Shown here piece after piece: positions 7,349-15,356 of a stretch of 21,639 nt of DNA. Within the stretch, counting starts at the first letter, position 1, and the number at the start of each line of letters is the position of its first letter. Location: assembly GCA_002311835.1 (NCBI GenBank), contig DBZY01000029.1:337-21975 (forward strand). Direction: 5' to 3'. This DNA is from Proteobacteria bacterium UBA1148. Its GTDB lineage: Bacteria; Pseudomonadota; Gammaproteobacteria; Steroidobacterales; Rariloculaceae. Both the position numbers and the translations under genes were made by a program. The notes below the pieces were generated by a model. The model was not told the DNA's origin and did no database searches. It saw nothing but the letters and a program-made list of their open reading frames with translations.

Positions 7349-8416
7349 CTACGGTCTAACCCTGACATATTTTCGCAACTGGCGGGGGCGCGGCTCTCCG
7401 GTGTATAGATTTCCGTCACGATCCACCGCAACAAACTCCGCTCCGTTCCCCATGACCACGCGTGGGTCTCCCCATGGAAAGATAATGAAGTCGCTAACCC
7501 AGCCAGTCTCCGCATCTCCAATCCTGATCCCCATCTCCCACCCCGGGTTCTGGACATCATCTGACTCGGAGTCCGCAACGTAAATCCGGCCCTGCCCGTC
7601 GAAGGAAACTCCGCTGGGGCGGCCGAATTGTGTCCACGTAGCGAGGAAATTTCCGTCCTGGTCAAAAATCTGGACCCGGTTGTTCCACCGGTCGGCCACA
7701 AACAGTCGGCCTCGAGAGTCGATTGCGATTGCGTGCAGCTCTCGGAATTCGCCTGGACCGTAACCAGTTTGCCCCCAGGATTTGATGAATGTTCCATCGC
7801 TCGAATACTTCATCAGACGGTTGTTCGTACTGTTACCGTGGCCGTCCGTGACGAAAATATCTCCGTTGTCGCCGATGACCACGTCGCTCGGGGCGTTGAA
7901 GCTGTAGTTTCCGTTTCCGGGAACCCCCGGTGTACCGAGAGTCATTAGCACCTCTCCCTCAGGGCTGAATTTCACAACCTGGTGTCCCCTCGTACCCTCC
8001 GGCGTTCGTGCAGCACTGATTGCATCGGTCGCCCACACATTTCCATCTTGATCTACAAAGATACCGTGAGGCCAAATGAACATTCCACCTCCAAAGCTTT
8101 GTACGAGCTCCCCCTCGAGGTTGAATTTGAGGATGGGGTCGAGATCCGAATCAAGACACTCCCAGCCGAATAACTCTGTGGGGGCGTCGCACCGGACTAT
8201 AGCCCAAATGTGATCGCCGTCGGGATCCATCGTGACGTCGCCGACCGCACCCATCTCTCTTCCGTCGGGAAGCTGCTGAGCCCAGTCATCAACGATTCGA
8301 TACGGATTTGGTAGTGCTTGAGAAAAAGCCTGTCCCCCGGAATCGGTTAACGTGAGCATGATTAATGCTAAAGAGAATCCAAATTGATTTGAAAGAAACT
8401 TCGGTTGTGTAAACAT
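7349..8416 (-). CDS. Exported NHL beta-propeller, peptidyl-hydroxyglycine alpha-amidating lyase (PAL)-like
   Basis: The 355-residue protein starts at ATG 8416 (GGAGAG six bases upstream; a GTG one codon earlier is less well placed). An N-terminal signal of about 35 residues precedes PNPYRIVDDWAQQLP. NHL-type blades follow: WPHGIFVDQDGNVWATD (115-131), PSDVVIGDNGDIFVTD, LHAIAIDSRGRLFVADRWNN (227-246) and PSGVSFDGQGRIYVAD. The PHG and LHA blades resemble the metal-ligand blades of eukaryotic PAL, the second half of peptide-amidating monooxygenase. The third expected histidine position reads Glu327 (GAEFVAVDRDG). Cys76 and Cys87 may pair. Bacterial members have no settled substrate, so lyase activity is not claimed. 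It lies 45 bases after a DUF6152 gene on the same strand and probably shares its transcript. Confidence 0.82.
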   Translation of the reverse strand: MFTQPKFLSNQFGFSLALIMLTLTDSGGQAFSQALPNPYRIVDDWAQQLPDGREMGAVGDVTMDPDGDHIWAIVRCDAPTELFGWECLDSDLDPILKFNLEGELVQSFGGGMFIWPHGIFVDQDGNVWATDAISAARTPEGTRGHQVVKFSPEGEVLMTLGTPGVPGNGNYSFNAPSDVVIGDNGDIFVTDGHGNSTNNRLMKYSSDGTFIKSWGQTGYGPGEFRELHAIAIDSRGRLFVADRWNNRVQIFDQDGNFLATWTQFGRPSGVSFDGQGRIYVADSESDDVQNPGWEMGIRIGDAETGWVSDFIIFPWGDPRVVMGNGAEFVAVDRDGNLYTGEPRPRQLRKYVRVRP

Positions 8417-8422
8417 CACTAT

Positions 8423-8428
8423 CTCTCC
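8423..8428 (-). promoter_or_regulatory. Ribosome binding site of the PAL-like gene
   Basis: GGAGAG on the minus strand, six bases before ATG 8416 and only three before the alternative GTG at 8419, favours the ATG. Confidence 0.65.
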
Positions 8429-8461
8429 AAAGGATGGGCCGTTGCGTTTTTTATGGCGCTG

Positions 8462-9559
8462 CTAACCGGCGGCGCGACCTGAACCTGAAACAGCACAATT
8501 CCATGGCTTGATGGCCTCGCCAGACACCCACTCCCAGTTCATGCGCACCACGATAGGCTCAGTCAAGAATTCAGGGTCTGTCAGCATGGCTTCCCAGCCC
8601 AAGCTATTACCGTCAGCGCCCAGGGTGAATCGCTCCATGATCTCCATGTTTTCGCTTTTAGCCGTGCCATCGTCATCTAAGTATGGATAAGTACTATTTG
8701 TAGTTCTGACTATTAGGGAGTTGTCCTCCCAGTGACCGACCGAGTGTCCTAGGATTGAAGGAGGCTGATTCTCTGCCCCGGGATTCGGATTCAAGTGAAT
8801 AGTCCGAGTAGCGTCGTTTTGTTCGATGCGCAGGAGAATATTTTCTCCCTGGTCTATAAATTGCACTGGAAGCCCGGTATCCATGACAACAGGCATCCCG
8901 ACAGGATCGCAATTCCACATCGGGTGATCAGCCAATTCGTCAAAGTTTGCTTGTCGCTGAAGTGCTGCCTCAGTCAATGGTAATCCCTCTACAGCACCAA
9001 ACTGATCTTCAAATGGTCTTGCTGTGCCAACTCCATCTCCATCATTACTCAATGTCAGAGGACCTTCACGATCAACGAAGCTCCAAACCCTAAACAACCC
9101 TAGGGCTTGGCTATTGGTTGAGTCGCTATTTATGCTTGCTAATGTGGGAGCATTACTACCAACCACGGTCTCATCAGGCCAGTACGGTTCGAATCCAGGC
9201 CTTAGTAACGCTTGGGTTCCATCTCCGAGCGAGATACTTATGCCGAGTAAAAGCTGTGGACGACGGTTTGAATGTCGGACGGCTGCTCGGACATTTTGGC
9301 CTATTGTGAATATATCACCCGCCACACCCTTACGACTTAGCACATTTGCCGATGACCATCCTTCAACATCCCAGAGTTCGTCCTCGCCCGCATCGTTGGT
9401 CGTCCTTAGAGTTAGAACAGGGTGAGGGTTACGCCAGGCAACCTCAACGACTTCCCCCTCGATTTCACGAATTTCGTCCACGAATTCGGCGCGGGAATGG
9501 TGAGCCGACCCGAAGGAGGGTAGGACTAGGAGCGCAAGTGTGAAGATTAGGTATCTCAT
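8462..9559 (-). CDS. Exported DUF6152 family protein, paralogue B
   Basis: The 365-residue protein starts at ATG 9559, preceded by AGGGG at five bases; a TTG five codons upstream would bury this ribosome site inside the gene. Residues 1-19 are a Sec signal ending SFGSA, so the mature protein would begin His20-His21. The DUF6152 signature VAWRNPH is at 40-46, followed by VLSRKG (73-78). As in paralogue A, a C-terminal beta-rich domain has GLFRVWS (154-160), CDPVGMP (217-223), TRTIHL, LGHSVGHWEDNSLIV (270-284) and a closing WNC (353-355). Cys217 and Cys355 are the only cysteines. It carries an extra insert of about 20-30 residues before the second domain compared with A. It is first in an operon with the PAL-like propeller; function unknown. 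Confidence 0.85.
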   Translation of the reverse strand: MRYLIFTLALLVLPSFGSAHHSRAEFVDEIREIEGEVVEVAWRNPHPVLTLRTTNDAGEDELWDVEGWSSANVLSRKGVAGDIFTIGQNVRAAVRHSNRRPQLLLGISISLGDGTQALLRPGFEPYWPDETVVGSNAPTLASINSDSTNSQALGLFRVWSFVDREGPLTLSNDGDGVGTARPFEDQFGAVEGLPLTEAALQRQANFDELADHPMWNCDPVGMPVVMDTGLPVQFIDQGENILLRIEQNDATRTIHLNPNPGAENQPPSILGHSVGHWEDNSLIVRTTNSTYPYLDDDGTAKSENMEIMERFTLGADGNSLGWEAMLTDPEFLTEPIVVRMNWEWVSGEAIKPWNCAVSGSGRAAG

Positions 9560-9564
9560 GATTT

Positions 9565-9569
9565 CCCCT
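9565..9569 (-). promoter_or_regulatory. Ribosome binding site that fixes the start of DUF6152 paralogue B
   Basis: AGGGG on the minus strand, five bases before ATG 9559. It lies downstream of the alternative TTG at 9574 and so argues for the ATG. Confidence 0.7.
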
Positions 9570-9936
9570 GACAAATTAATTTTTTACATGTTGCCATCGC
9601 GAACCGTCAGCGTCCGCCCGGCATTCGCATTATTTAGACTGTCAGACTGGGGGTAGTATTTTTATTCCTTGTCCTCAAGTCATACTCTTATTATGGATTA
9701 GACTGGATCCAAGTACGAATCCTTATGGACAGTTTTCAGTGCACGAGGAGCATATCAATAGCTTTCATTGGCATGGGGGCATTTTTATGTTCAAAATTCT
9801 GCCGCGATTGTGGTGCGTTAGGGTAGTTTGAGAGCACTAGGAATTGACTTTCTCTTGACACATCGCGCCCTAAAAGTCACAGTTACAGGGGTAATCAGAC
9901 ACGTTGCTCACACAACAATCAATACAGGGAAGCACC
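9570..9936 (+). other. Divergent intergenic region between DUF6152 paralogue B and the exported FAH-fold gene
   Basis: About 370 bases without a credible gene; short open frames here lack ribosome sites and protein-like composition. It must hold the promoters of both flanking genes. A perfect -35 hexamer TTGACA lies at 9855-9860 on the plus strand, but the 16-18 base position shows no good -10. AGGGA at 9926-9930 is the ribosome site for ATG 9937. Confidence 0.5.
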
Positions 9937-11085
9937 ATGAAACGTACTCTAATCTTCGTCGCGCTGGCGGTCTTTGCGGCCCCGGTGCTTGTTTCTGCAC
10001 AGTCTGCGATGAGCAGCGCGGAGCCATTTAAGCTCGGTACCTTTGAAATCTCTGGTGAGGGTGATGCACGCATTGGCATCGTCCTGCGAGATGAACTTAT
10101 TGTGGAGCTTAATGCCGCGAACCAGGCGCTGGAACGCGCCCCAGACTATCCGGCTATTCCGATGCCTGCGGACATGCGGGAGCTTATCAGCCGCTACGAG
10201 TACGGTTTAAAGTATCGGCTGTATGAGATCGTGAATAGTCTCGTGAACAATAATCGGTTGACTGGCCGTAACCGGGCTGATTTTGTGCACGATGTGGACG
10301 ACATTCGTACCCTGGCGCCGCTTGTGCCTCGTAAGATGTTAAACGCGGCAGTGAACTTCTACAGCCATGTACAGGAATCCGGCACAACGCGCGAGGAGCA
10401 GGCTGCTGCCGCTGCTCAGCGGCGTGCAGAAAGAGGTATTCCCTATCTCTTCATCAAGCCTACTGAGGGCGCGGTGATCGGCCAGGGTGATGCCGTTGTT
10501 CTTCCCTACGGCCGGACTCGCATTGACTGGGAAGTCGAGCTAGCCACTGTTATTGGGCGCACCGCAAAGTATGTTTCTGCCGAAGATGCTGAGGACTATA
10601 TCTTCGGTTATATGGTGAGTCTGGATATTTCCGACCGTGGCGGACGTCCCCCGAATTCACGACCAGGTTCCGATTGGTTGGTTGGTAAAGGCCATGACAC
10701 TTTCGCGCCGTTGGGCCCGTGGATTGTGCCCAAGGAGTTCTATGGTAACCCCATGGAAGTTCTGCAGCAGGTGCTTGAACTTGACGGTGAGGTCATGCAG
10801 CGTGCGGGTCCAGGTGACATGATTCACTCCATCTTCGAGTTGATTGAGTACGGCACTTCCATCATCACCATGTACCCTGGTGATGTGCTGAATAACGGCA
10901 CATCCGGCGGTACTGGTAACAATACTGCGTACAGTGGTGGAATCAGGCGTTTCCTGCAACCGGGAGAGACCATTACAGCTAGCATAGAAGGAATCGGCAC
11001 GCTGGTTTTGCCAGTTGTTGCCGAAGAAATTCCACAGGAGCGTACGGGTTCGTTCCTGCCTCCAGTGGCGAGCTACGCACCTTAA
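9937..11085 (+). CDS. Fumarylacetoacetate hydrolase-fold protein with a signal peptide
   Basis: A 382-residue protein; ATG 9937 follows AGGGA at six bases. Residues 1-21 are a clear Sec signal (cleavage after VSA), unusual for this normally cytoplasmic family. The FAH fold is complete: LNAAVNFYSHVQE (135-147) for the NYxxH element with His144, FIKPTEGAVIG (172-182), the metal-binding DWEVELATVIG (197-207) with Glu199 and Glu201, SLDISDR (228-234) with Asp230, VGKGHDTFAPLGP (249-261), and a C-terminal YPGDVLNNGTSGGTG (313-327). The family cleaves C-C bonds of acylpyruvates or hydrates, isomerises or decarboxylates related keto acids. All catalytic-type residues look present, so it should be an active, probably periplasmic, hydrolase; the substrate is unknown. 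Confidence 0.88.
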   Translation: MKRTLIFVALAVFAAPVLVSAQSAMSSAEPFKLGTFEISGEGDARIGIVLRDELIVELNAANQALERAPDYPAIPMPADMRELISRYEYGLKYRLYEIVNSLVNNNRLTGRNRADFVHDVDDIRTLAPLVPRKMLNAAVNFYSHVQESGTTREEQAAAAAQRRAERGIPYLFIKPTEGAVIGQGDAVVLPYGRTRIDWEVELATVIGRTAKYVSAEDAEDYIFGYMVSLDISDRGGRPPNSRPGSDWLVGKGHDTFAPLGPWIVPKEFYGNPMEVLQQVLELDGEVMQRAGPGDMIHSIFELIEYGTSIITMYPGDVLNNGTSGGTGNNTAYSGGIRRFLQPGETITASIEGIGTLVLPVVAEEIPQERTGSFLPPVASYAP

Positions 11086-11105
11086 CGGCGAATTTTTGTC
11101 TCTGT

Positions 11106-11141
11106 AAAAGATCAGGCCTCGAAAGAGGCCTGATCTTTTTT
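11106..11141 (+). terminator. Strong rho-independent terminator after the FAH-fold gene
   Basis: A perfect 15-bp stem (11106-11120 with 11125-11139) closed by a GAAA tetraloop is followed by a T run to 11141. The A tract on the left side gives a T tract on the other strand, so it can also stop transcription of the convergent gene ending at 11155. Confidence 0.93.
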
Positions 11142-11154
11142 AATCCCCAGGATT

Positions 11155-11661
11155 TCACATCTTTGCGAGCAGATGTTCGTGTGTTGCTCGGCGCTCTAGA
11201 TCCATATCCGGTTGCGTTGGCACAGCTCTAAGAGCATTGACATATCGCGTCGGAAATTTGTGATGGGTTGCCCCTGCTATGACTAGGGCGTGATACCAAT
11301 CATATGGGGCTAGACCTATTATCAAGTGTACGCCAGCTGAGATGTAAGTGAACACAGTGAGTGTATCTCCGTTCACTAAAACCTGTAATTCATGTTCGTC
11401 GTAACCTTCTCCTAAACCTTCAATAGCATCCAGTACCAATTTCTCCCTTGCCTTCATCTCGTAGACAGCAGCGTAGGCGGCGTGCTTGTCATCACTCGTG
11501 TACATAACGTTACACTTACTTGAGCCATCAGAACTTTGTTTGTTGAAGACAACCTGATAACGATCCAACCGGGTGGTTCCGATTAACCGTGCAGATGGAA
11601 CACGTTCTATTAACCTAATGGGATGTAGGTTGGAGCCGTAGGCGAGATACAGTTGAGTCAT
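11155..11661 (-). CDS. Gamma-glutamylcyclotransferase-like (GGCT/AIG2 fold) protein
   Basis: A 168-residue, soluble protein with the family's N-terminal YLAYGSNL (5-12), which forms the substrate-binding loop, and the acidic element LDAIEGLGEGY (77-87). Glu81 stands at the usual catalytic position. Family members release 5-oxoproline from gamma-glutamyl peptides or amines, but many bacterial ones are uncharacterised. The rest of the chain (VYEMKAREK, VFTYIS, DWYHALVIAGA) follows the fold. It is a single gene between the terminator at 11106-11141 and the divergent molybdoenzyme genes, with an ATG start at 11661. Confidence 0.87.
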   Translation of the reverse strand: MTQLYLAYGSNLHPIRLIERVPSARLIGTTRLDRYQVVFNKQSSDGSSKCNVMYTSDDKHAAYAAVYEMKAREKLVLDAIEGLGEGYDEHELQVLVNGDTLTVFTYISAGVHLIIGLAPYDWYHALVIAGATHHKFPTRYVNALRAVPTQPDMDLERRATHEHLLAKM

Positions 11662-11762
11662 ACTTAAATATCACATGTTGCGTTTTCGATTTGGAGTACA
11701 ACGGAAAAGATTAAAGGTGTACCCTTAATCGTACGCTAACTAAAGAACAGAAGAGGCACGTC

Positions 11763-12233
11763 ATGTCAGTGACGGTTTCTATAACTCTGAACGGCGAGTC
11801 AGTTTCTGCAGCGGTGGAGCCTTCTACGCTGCTGGTTGAACTCATTCGTGAACATTTTCGCCTCACCGGGACCCATGTGGGCTGTGATACTAGCCAGTGC
11901 GGCGCCTGTGTGGTGCATGTTAATGGTTGCTCGGTGAAAAGCTGCACCTTATTGGCAGTTCAGGTTGAGGGTGCTGATATTAGTACTATTGAGAGCCTTG
12001 CGAAAAACGGTCGACTTCATCCAATGCAGCAGGCGTTCAAAACCCACCATGGTTTGCAGTGTGGCTTTTGCACGCCAGGCGTAATCATGAGTGCGCTGGA
12101 TCTGATTGCGAATAATCCGGATCCCAGTGAAATGGAAATTCGTAACTGGCTTGAGGGCAACCTCTGTCGCTGTACGGGCTACAACAATATTGTTAGGGCA
12201 ATTAGTGCTGGCGCCCAGGCGATGAGGGGCTAG
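11763..12233 (+). CDS. [2Fe-2S] small subunit of a CO dehydrogenase/xanthine dehydrogenase-type molybdoenzyme (CoxS-like)
   Basis: The 156-residue protein carries both iron-sulfur sites of the family. The plant-type ferredoxin domain has Cys41, Cys46, Cys49 and Cys61 (GCDTSQCGACVVHVNG then KSC). The helical domain has Cys100 and Cys103 (QCGFCTPG) and Cys135 and Cys137 (CRCTGY). It passes electrons from the molybdenum centre to FAD in a three-subunit enzyme (large, medium, small). ATG 11763 follows AGAGG. The FAD subunit lies 97 bases downstream, but no large subunit is present between or beside them. CO oxidation should not be inferred, as these small subunits serve many hydroxylases. Confidence 0.93.
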   Translation: MSVTVSITLNGESVSAAVEPSTLLVELIREHFRLTGTHVGCDTSQCGACVVHVNGCSVKSCTLLAVQVEGADISTIESLAKNGRLHPMQQAFKTHHGLQCGFCTPGVIMSALDLIANNPDPSEMEIRNWLEGNLCRCTGYNNIVRAISAGAQAMRG

Positions 12234-12330
12234 CCTAATTTTGACAGCCCGAAACTGGGCACCGAAAAAAGCGAGCTTCACGATCTAGTCAACTTACGTT
12301 TTCGATCAGACGCCATATTTCGAAATAGCT

Positions 12331-13125
12331 ATGTATCAATTTGTATATCAACGTCCAGGCTCGCTGCCTGAAGCGGTGGAGCAGTCGACACAAGCTCGTG
12401 AGGGTTTATTTCTCGCCGGTGGGATGACGCTTATTCCTACTATGAAACTACGGTTAACAGCGCCCTCGAATTTAATCGATTTAACGGATCTTGCTGAGCT
12501 CAAGGGTATCCGACAGGAAGGTAACGCTATTATTGTGGGCGCCACGACAACACACGCGCAAGTTGTATCCACCCCGGAGGTGAGAGATCTACTTCCTGCC
12601 CTTGCCGCCCTTGCCGAGTCTATCGGCGATCCTCAAGTGAGAAATCGTGGAACCATCGGCGGTTCCATTGCGAATGCAGATCCAGCGGCAGATTATCCGG
12701 CAGCGGTCGTCGGCCTTGGTGCCATAGTGAAAACCAATACTCGCACCATCGCCGGTGACGACTTTTTTACCGGGCTCTTCGAAACAGCGCTTGACCCGAA
12801 TGAACTCATCGTTGCAGTGAGCTTCCCAATTCCTCAGCGTGCGGCATACATGAAGTTTCCTAATCCAGCGTCCCGTTATGCCATAGTCGGCGTGATGGTG
12901 TCTCAAGGGAACGACGGAGTACGGGTTGCGGTTACAGGGGCGGGACCAAATGTTTTTCGCGTACCAGAGATGGAACAGGCGTTGGCAGTTAATTTTGCGC
13001 CCGAGGTATTGGAGGAGATAACGGTGTCGGCCGATGAGCTAAACGAGGATTTGCACGCCTCTGCAGATTACCGAGCACACCTGATCAAGGTTATGGCGAA
13101 ACGTGCCGTGGTAGCAGCCACCTAA
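12331..13125 (+). CDS. FAD-binding medium subunit of a CO dehydrogenase/xanthine dehydrogenase-type molybdoenzyme (CoxM-like)
   Basis: A 264-residue protein of normal family length. FAD-binding motifs are AGGMTLIP (29-36) and GTIGGSIANADPAADYPA (107-124); the C-terminal CoxM domain follows (YAIVGVMVS, VAVTGAGP). It accepts electrons from the iron-sulfur subunit and passes them to a quinone, NAD or another acceptor. ATG 12331 has no clear Shine-Dalgarno sequence. It is on the same strand as the [2Fe-2S] subunit and probably in its operon. Many such operons have the order small-large-medium, which would put the missing molybdopterin subunit in the 97-base gap before this gene. Confidence 0.93.
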   Translation: MYQFVYQRPGSLPEAVEQSTQAREGLFLAGGMTLIPTMKLRLTAPSNLIDLTDLAELKGIRQEGNAIIVGATTTHAQVVSTPEVRDLLPALAALAESIGDPQVRNRGTIGGSIANADPAADYPAAVVGLGAIVKTNTRTIAGDDFFTGLFETALDPNELIVAVSFPIPQRAAYMKFPNPASRYAIVGVMVSQGNDGVRVAVTGAGPNVFRVPEMEQALAVNFAPEVLEEITVSADELNEDLHASADYRAHLIKVMAKRAVVAAT

Positions 13126-13218
13126 TGAAATATCTTGAGGATTGGCATTTGGATTAAAGGAGTGCTGGAGACTTACAATACTTGGCGCCAAAGTTATTTT
13201 CTTAAGAGTTTGTTTGCT

Positions 13219-14568
13219 TTAAGGATTGCGGTCGGGCCTTTTTTTTCTATCCACCCACCATGCGATTCGTTCAGCGAGCGTTTTTTCAAAGCCCTGATCT
13301 GTCGGCTTGTACCACTGAGCGTTTTGTAAGACTTTGGGTAGATACTCTTGTCCCGCAGCATAGCCTTCCTCGTCGTGGTCGTAGCGATAGCCTTCTCCAT
13401 AGCCGAGTTTTTTCATAAGGCTTGTGGGGGCATTGCGAATATGTTTCGGTACCAACTCGGTGGGATGTTCGCGCGCTGCTTGTTGCGCGCGGTTCCAGGC
13501 TTGGTAAGTGCGATTAGACTTGGGTGCCGTCGCGAGATAGATCACCGCCTCCGCAAGGGCTAATTCACCCTCCGGGATGCCCAGGAAGTGGTAGGCTTCT
13601 TTTGCCGCGAGTGCGATTTGTAGGGCGCGTGGATCAGCTAGTCCAATATCTTCTGCCGCCATGCGGACCACTCGGCGTGCAATGTACATCGGGTCCTCTC
13701 CACCCTCAATCATACGTGCGAGCCAGTAAAGAGCTCCTTCCACATCGCTTCCACGTACAGCTTTATGTAGTGCGGATATGATGTTGAAGTGTTCTTCGCC
13801 TATTTTGTCATAGCGTGCGACGCGACGTTCAAGTACAGATTCGACGAGGTCAGCCGTAATGGGTTCGGATGGAGAGCCAAGAGACATTGCGTATTCCCAT
13901 ACCGCTTCGGTCGCGTTTAATGCGCGTCGCGCGTCACCATCTGCATGGCGCACCAGCAGCGAGAGCGCGTCGTCGAGTAGTTTCTTGGCCATATGATCCG
14001 CAGGCAAGTTATTTGTTAGATGGTCCACAGATTTATGAATGATGGCTGCGATGTGCTCGGATTCCAGAGGTTCGAGCACAAAGACACGCAATCGTGAAAG
14101 CAGAGCGGAATTCAGTTCAAACGAAGGGTTTTCAGTGGTTGCACCGATTAGCGTAATTACACCTTTTTCCACCCAGGGCAGGAATGCGTCCTGTTGAGCC
14201 TTGTTAAAGCGATGTATCTCATCGCAGAATAGGATTGTGTCGCGACCTTCTATATTCTGACGTTGCTTGGCTTCCTTGATGACCTCCCGTACTCGAGGTA
14301 CGCCTTCGGTGACCGCGCTGAAGGACACGAAAACTCGATCAGTATAGTTTGCAATGAGGTGTGCCAGAGTGGTTTTGCCCGATCCTGGAGGACCCCAAAA
14401 CACCATGCTACCCACGGTTCCACGTTCGATAGTTTCTCGAAGTGGTTTTCCTACTCCCAGCAGGTGAGATTGCCCAAGAAAAGTCTCAAGTTTATCGGGG
14501 CGCATACGGTGAGCTAGGGGGATGCTAGCATCTCCCGCGTCCGCGAGGAGGGATGGGTGTATTGTCAC
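13219..14568 (-). CDS. rarA: RarA (MgsA), replication-associated recombination AAA+ ATPase
   Basis: Cytoplasmic clamp-loader-like AAA+ ATPase acting at stalled replication forks. Starting at GTG 14568 the product has 449 residues, against about 447 in E. coli; a TTG at 14616 would add 16 residues not typical of the family. Motifs: PLAHRMRPDKLETFLGQSHLLG (the standard N-terminal signature, about 17-38), Walker A GPPGSGKTT (59-67), Walker B LFCDEIHRF (113-121), sensor GATTENPSFE, the arginine-finger region SRLRVF, and the C-terminal MIEGGEDPMYIARRVVRMAAEDIG. An inverted repeat (14580-14603) lies just upstream of the GTG. It sits downstream of the DUF481 gene on the same strand and converges on the FAD subunit gene. 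Confidence 0.95.
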   Translation of the reverse strand: MTIHPSLLADAGDASIPLAHRMRPDKLETFLGQSHLLGVGKPLRETIERGTVGSMVFWGPPGSGKTTLAHLIANYTDRVFVSFSAVTEGVPRVREVIKEAKQRQNIEGRDTILFCDEIHRFNKAQQDAFLPWVEKGVITLIGATTENPSFELNSALLSRLRVFVLEPLESEHIAAIIHKSVDHLTNNLPADHMAKKLLDDALSLLVRHADGDARRALNATEAVWEYAMSLGSPSEPITADLVESVLERRVARYDKIGEEHFNIISALHKAVRGSDVEGALYWLARMIEGGEDPMYIARRVVRMAAEDIGLADPRALQIALAAKEAYHFLGIPEGELALAEAVIYLATAPKSNRTYQAWNRAQQAAREHPTELVPKHIRNAPTSLMKKLGYGEGYRYDHDEEGYAAGQEYLPKVLQNAQWYKPTDQGFEKTLAERIAWWVDRKKRPDRNP

Positions 14569-14579
14569 GGAACTGATTC

Positions 14580-14603
14580 TACCCCTGCATGTAAACTGGG
14601 GTA
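14580..14603 (-). repeat. Inverted repeat in the rarA leader
   Basis: TACCCC at 14580-14585 and GGGGTA at 14598-14603 form a 6-bp perfect inverted repeat with a 12-base loop, 11 bases upstream of the proposed rarA GTG. It could be an operator or leader hairpin; no known regulator site is recognised. Confidence 0.4.
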
Positions 14604-14630
14604 TTGTGATTTCCAAAAAATTCTCTATTT

Positions 14631-15344
14631 TTAGAAAATGTACTCTAGAGAAATCGCAGTGAAGATATCTGTTTTCTCCGTACCGGGTAGCACATCGGTA
14701 TTGTTCCTAATCGTATAGGATATGACCAACGCGAGGTTTTCGCGGACGTTAGCGCTCAATGTCGAGACCATCTCGAGGTATATATTTTTCGAGCCTCCTT
14801 CTAGTACAAGTGTCTGAGCAAATTCGGATGTTTCGCTGACTATCCATCGGTAATCTCCGCTTAAGCGTAGGATGGCTTCGTCCTGGTCTTGATCATTGCG
14901 AAGAGTGGCCTGTCGGATACCAACACCAATTTCGCTGTCTAAAAGATGGTTTGCAAGGTTAATGAAGCGGCGACCATAACCAATAGCTTCCCGGGTCTGT
15001 TGGGTGTATGTACTGAAATGATCTTTATCTAGAGCAATGATCCCATAAAGATAATCGGTGCCATTGATAGCGTAGTTGCTTTGCCATGCAAGACCATAGG
15101 CTTCAGCGGTAGTTGTATTGGAGGCACTGGACTTTATAACTAACCCACTCAGAGAATGACTCCAAGGGTCATAGTTCCACCAGGAACTAAAATTAGCGTT
15201 GAGACTCCTATTCTCAGAATTTCCGTTAGCAGCAATATAACCAAGCCCAGCTCGTCCAGAAAAACCCTCCTCATCCTGCGCATGTCCAGTAGACATAATT
15301 ATTACCATGTAGAGGAAGGCGCAAAAACTCGCGTATCGCGGCAA
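14631..15344 (-). CDS. DUF481 (YdiY-like) outer-membrane protein
   Basis: The 237-residue protein is read from a TTG at 15344, chosen because CAGGAGA sits six bases before it and because residues 1-22 then make a compact Sec signal ending TGHA before QDEEG. An ATG at 15386 would add 14 residues and lacks a ribosome site. The mature part is an alternating beta-strand protein of the DUF481 type: FSGRAGLGYIAANGNSENRS at the start, a Trp/Tyr-rich middle and a terminal SLEYIF ending in Phe, the usual signal for outer-membrane assembly. YdiY-type proteins are described as acid- or salt-induced barrels; the role here is unknown. rarA follows 62 bases downstream. Confidence 0.85.
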   Translation of the reverse strand: MPRYASFCAFLYMVIIMSTGHAQDEEGFSGRAGLGYIAANGNSENRSLNANFSSWWNYDPWSHSLSGLVIKSSASNTTTAEAYGLAWQSNYAINGTDYLYGIIALDKDHFSTYTQQTREAIGYGRRFINLANHLLDSEIGVGIRQATLRNDQDQDEAILRLSGDYRWIVSETSEFAQTLVLEGGSKNIYLEMVSTLSANVRENLALVISYTIRNNTDVLPGTEKTDIFTAISLEYIF

Positions 15345-15350
15345 GATAGA

Positions 15351-15356
15351 TCTCCT
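15351..15356 (-). promoter_or_regulatory. Ribosome binding site supporting a TTG start for the DUF481 protein
   Basis: AGGAGA on the minus strand is followed by six bases and TTG 15344. It is the best Shine-Dalgarno match in the leader. Confidence 0.7.

Noticed and set aside
12234..12330. Gap between the molybdoenzyme subunits as a remnant of a large subunit
   Set aside because: No frame gives a recognisable piece of the molybdopterin subunit in these 97 bases, so a scar cannot be claimed from sequence alone.
13182..13191. Palindrome TTGGCGCCAA downstream of the FAD subunit
   Set aside because: Ten bases with no spacer, lying between convergent 3' ends and not followed by a T run; chance is a sufficient explanation.
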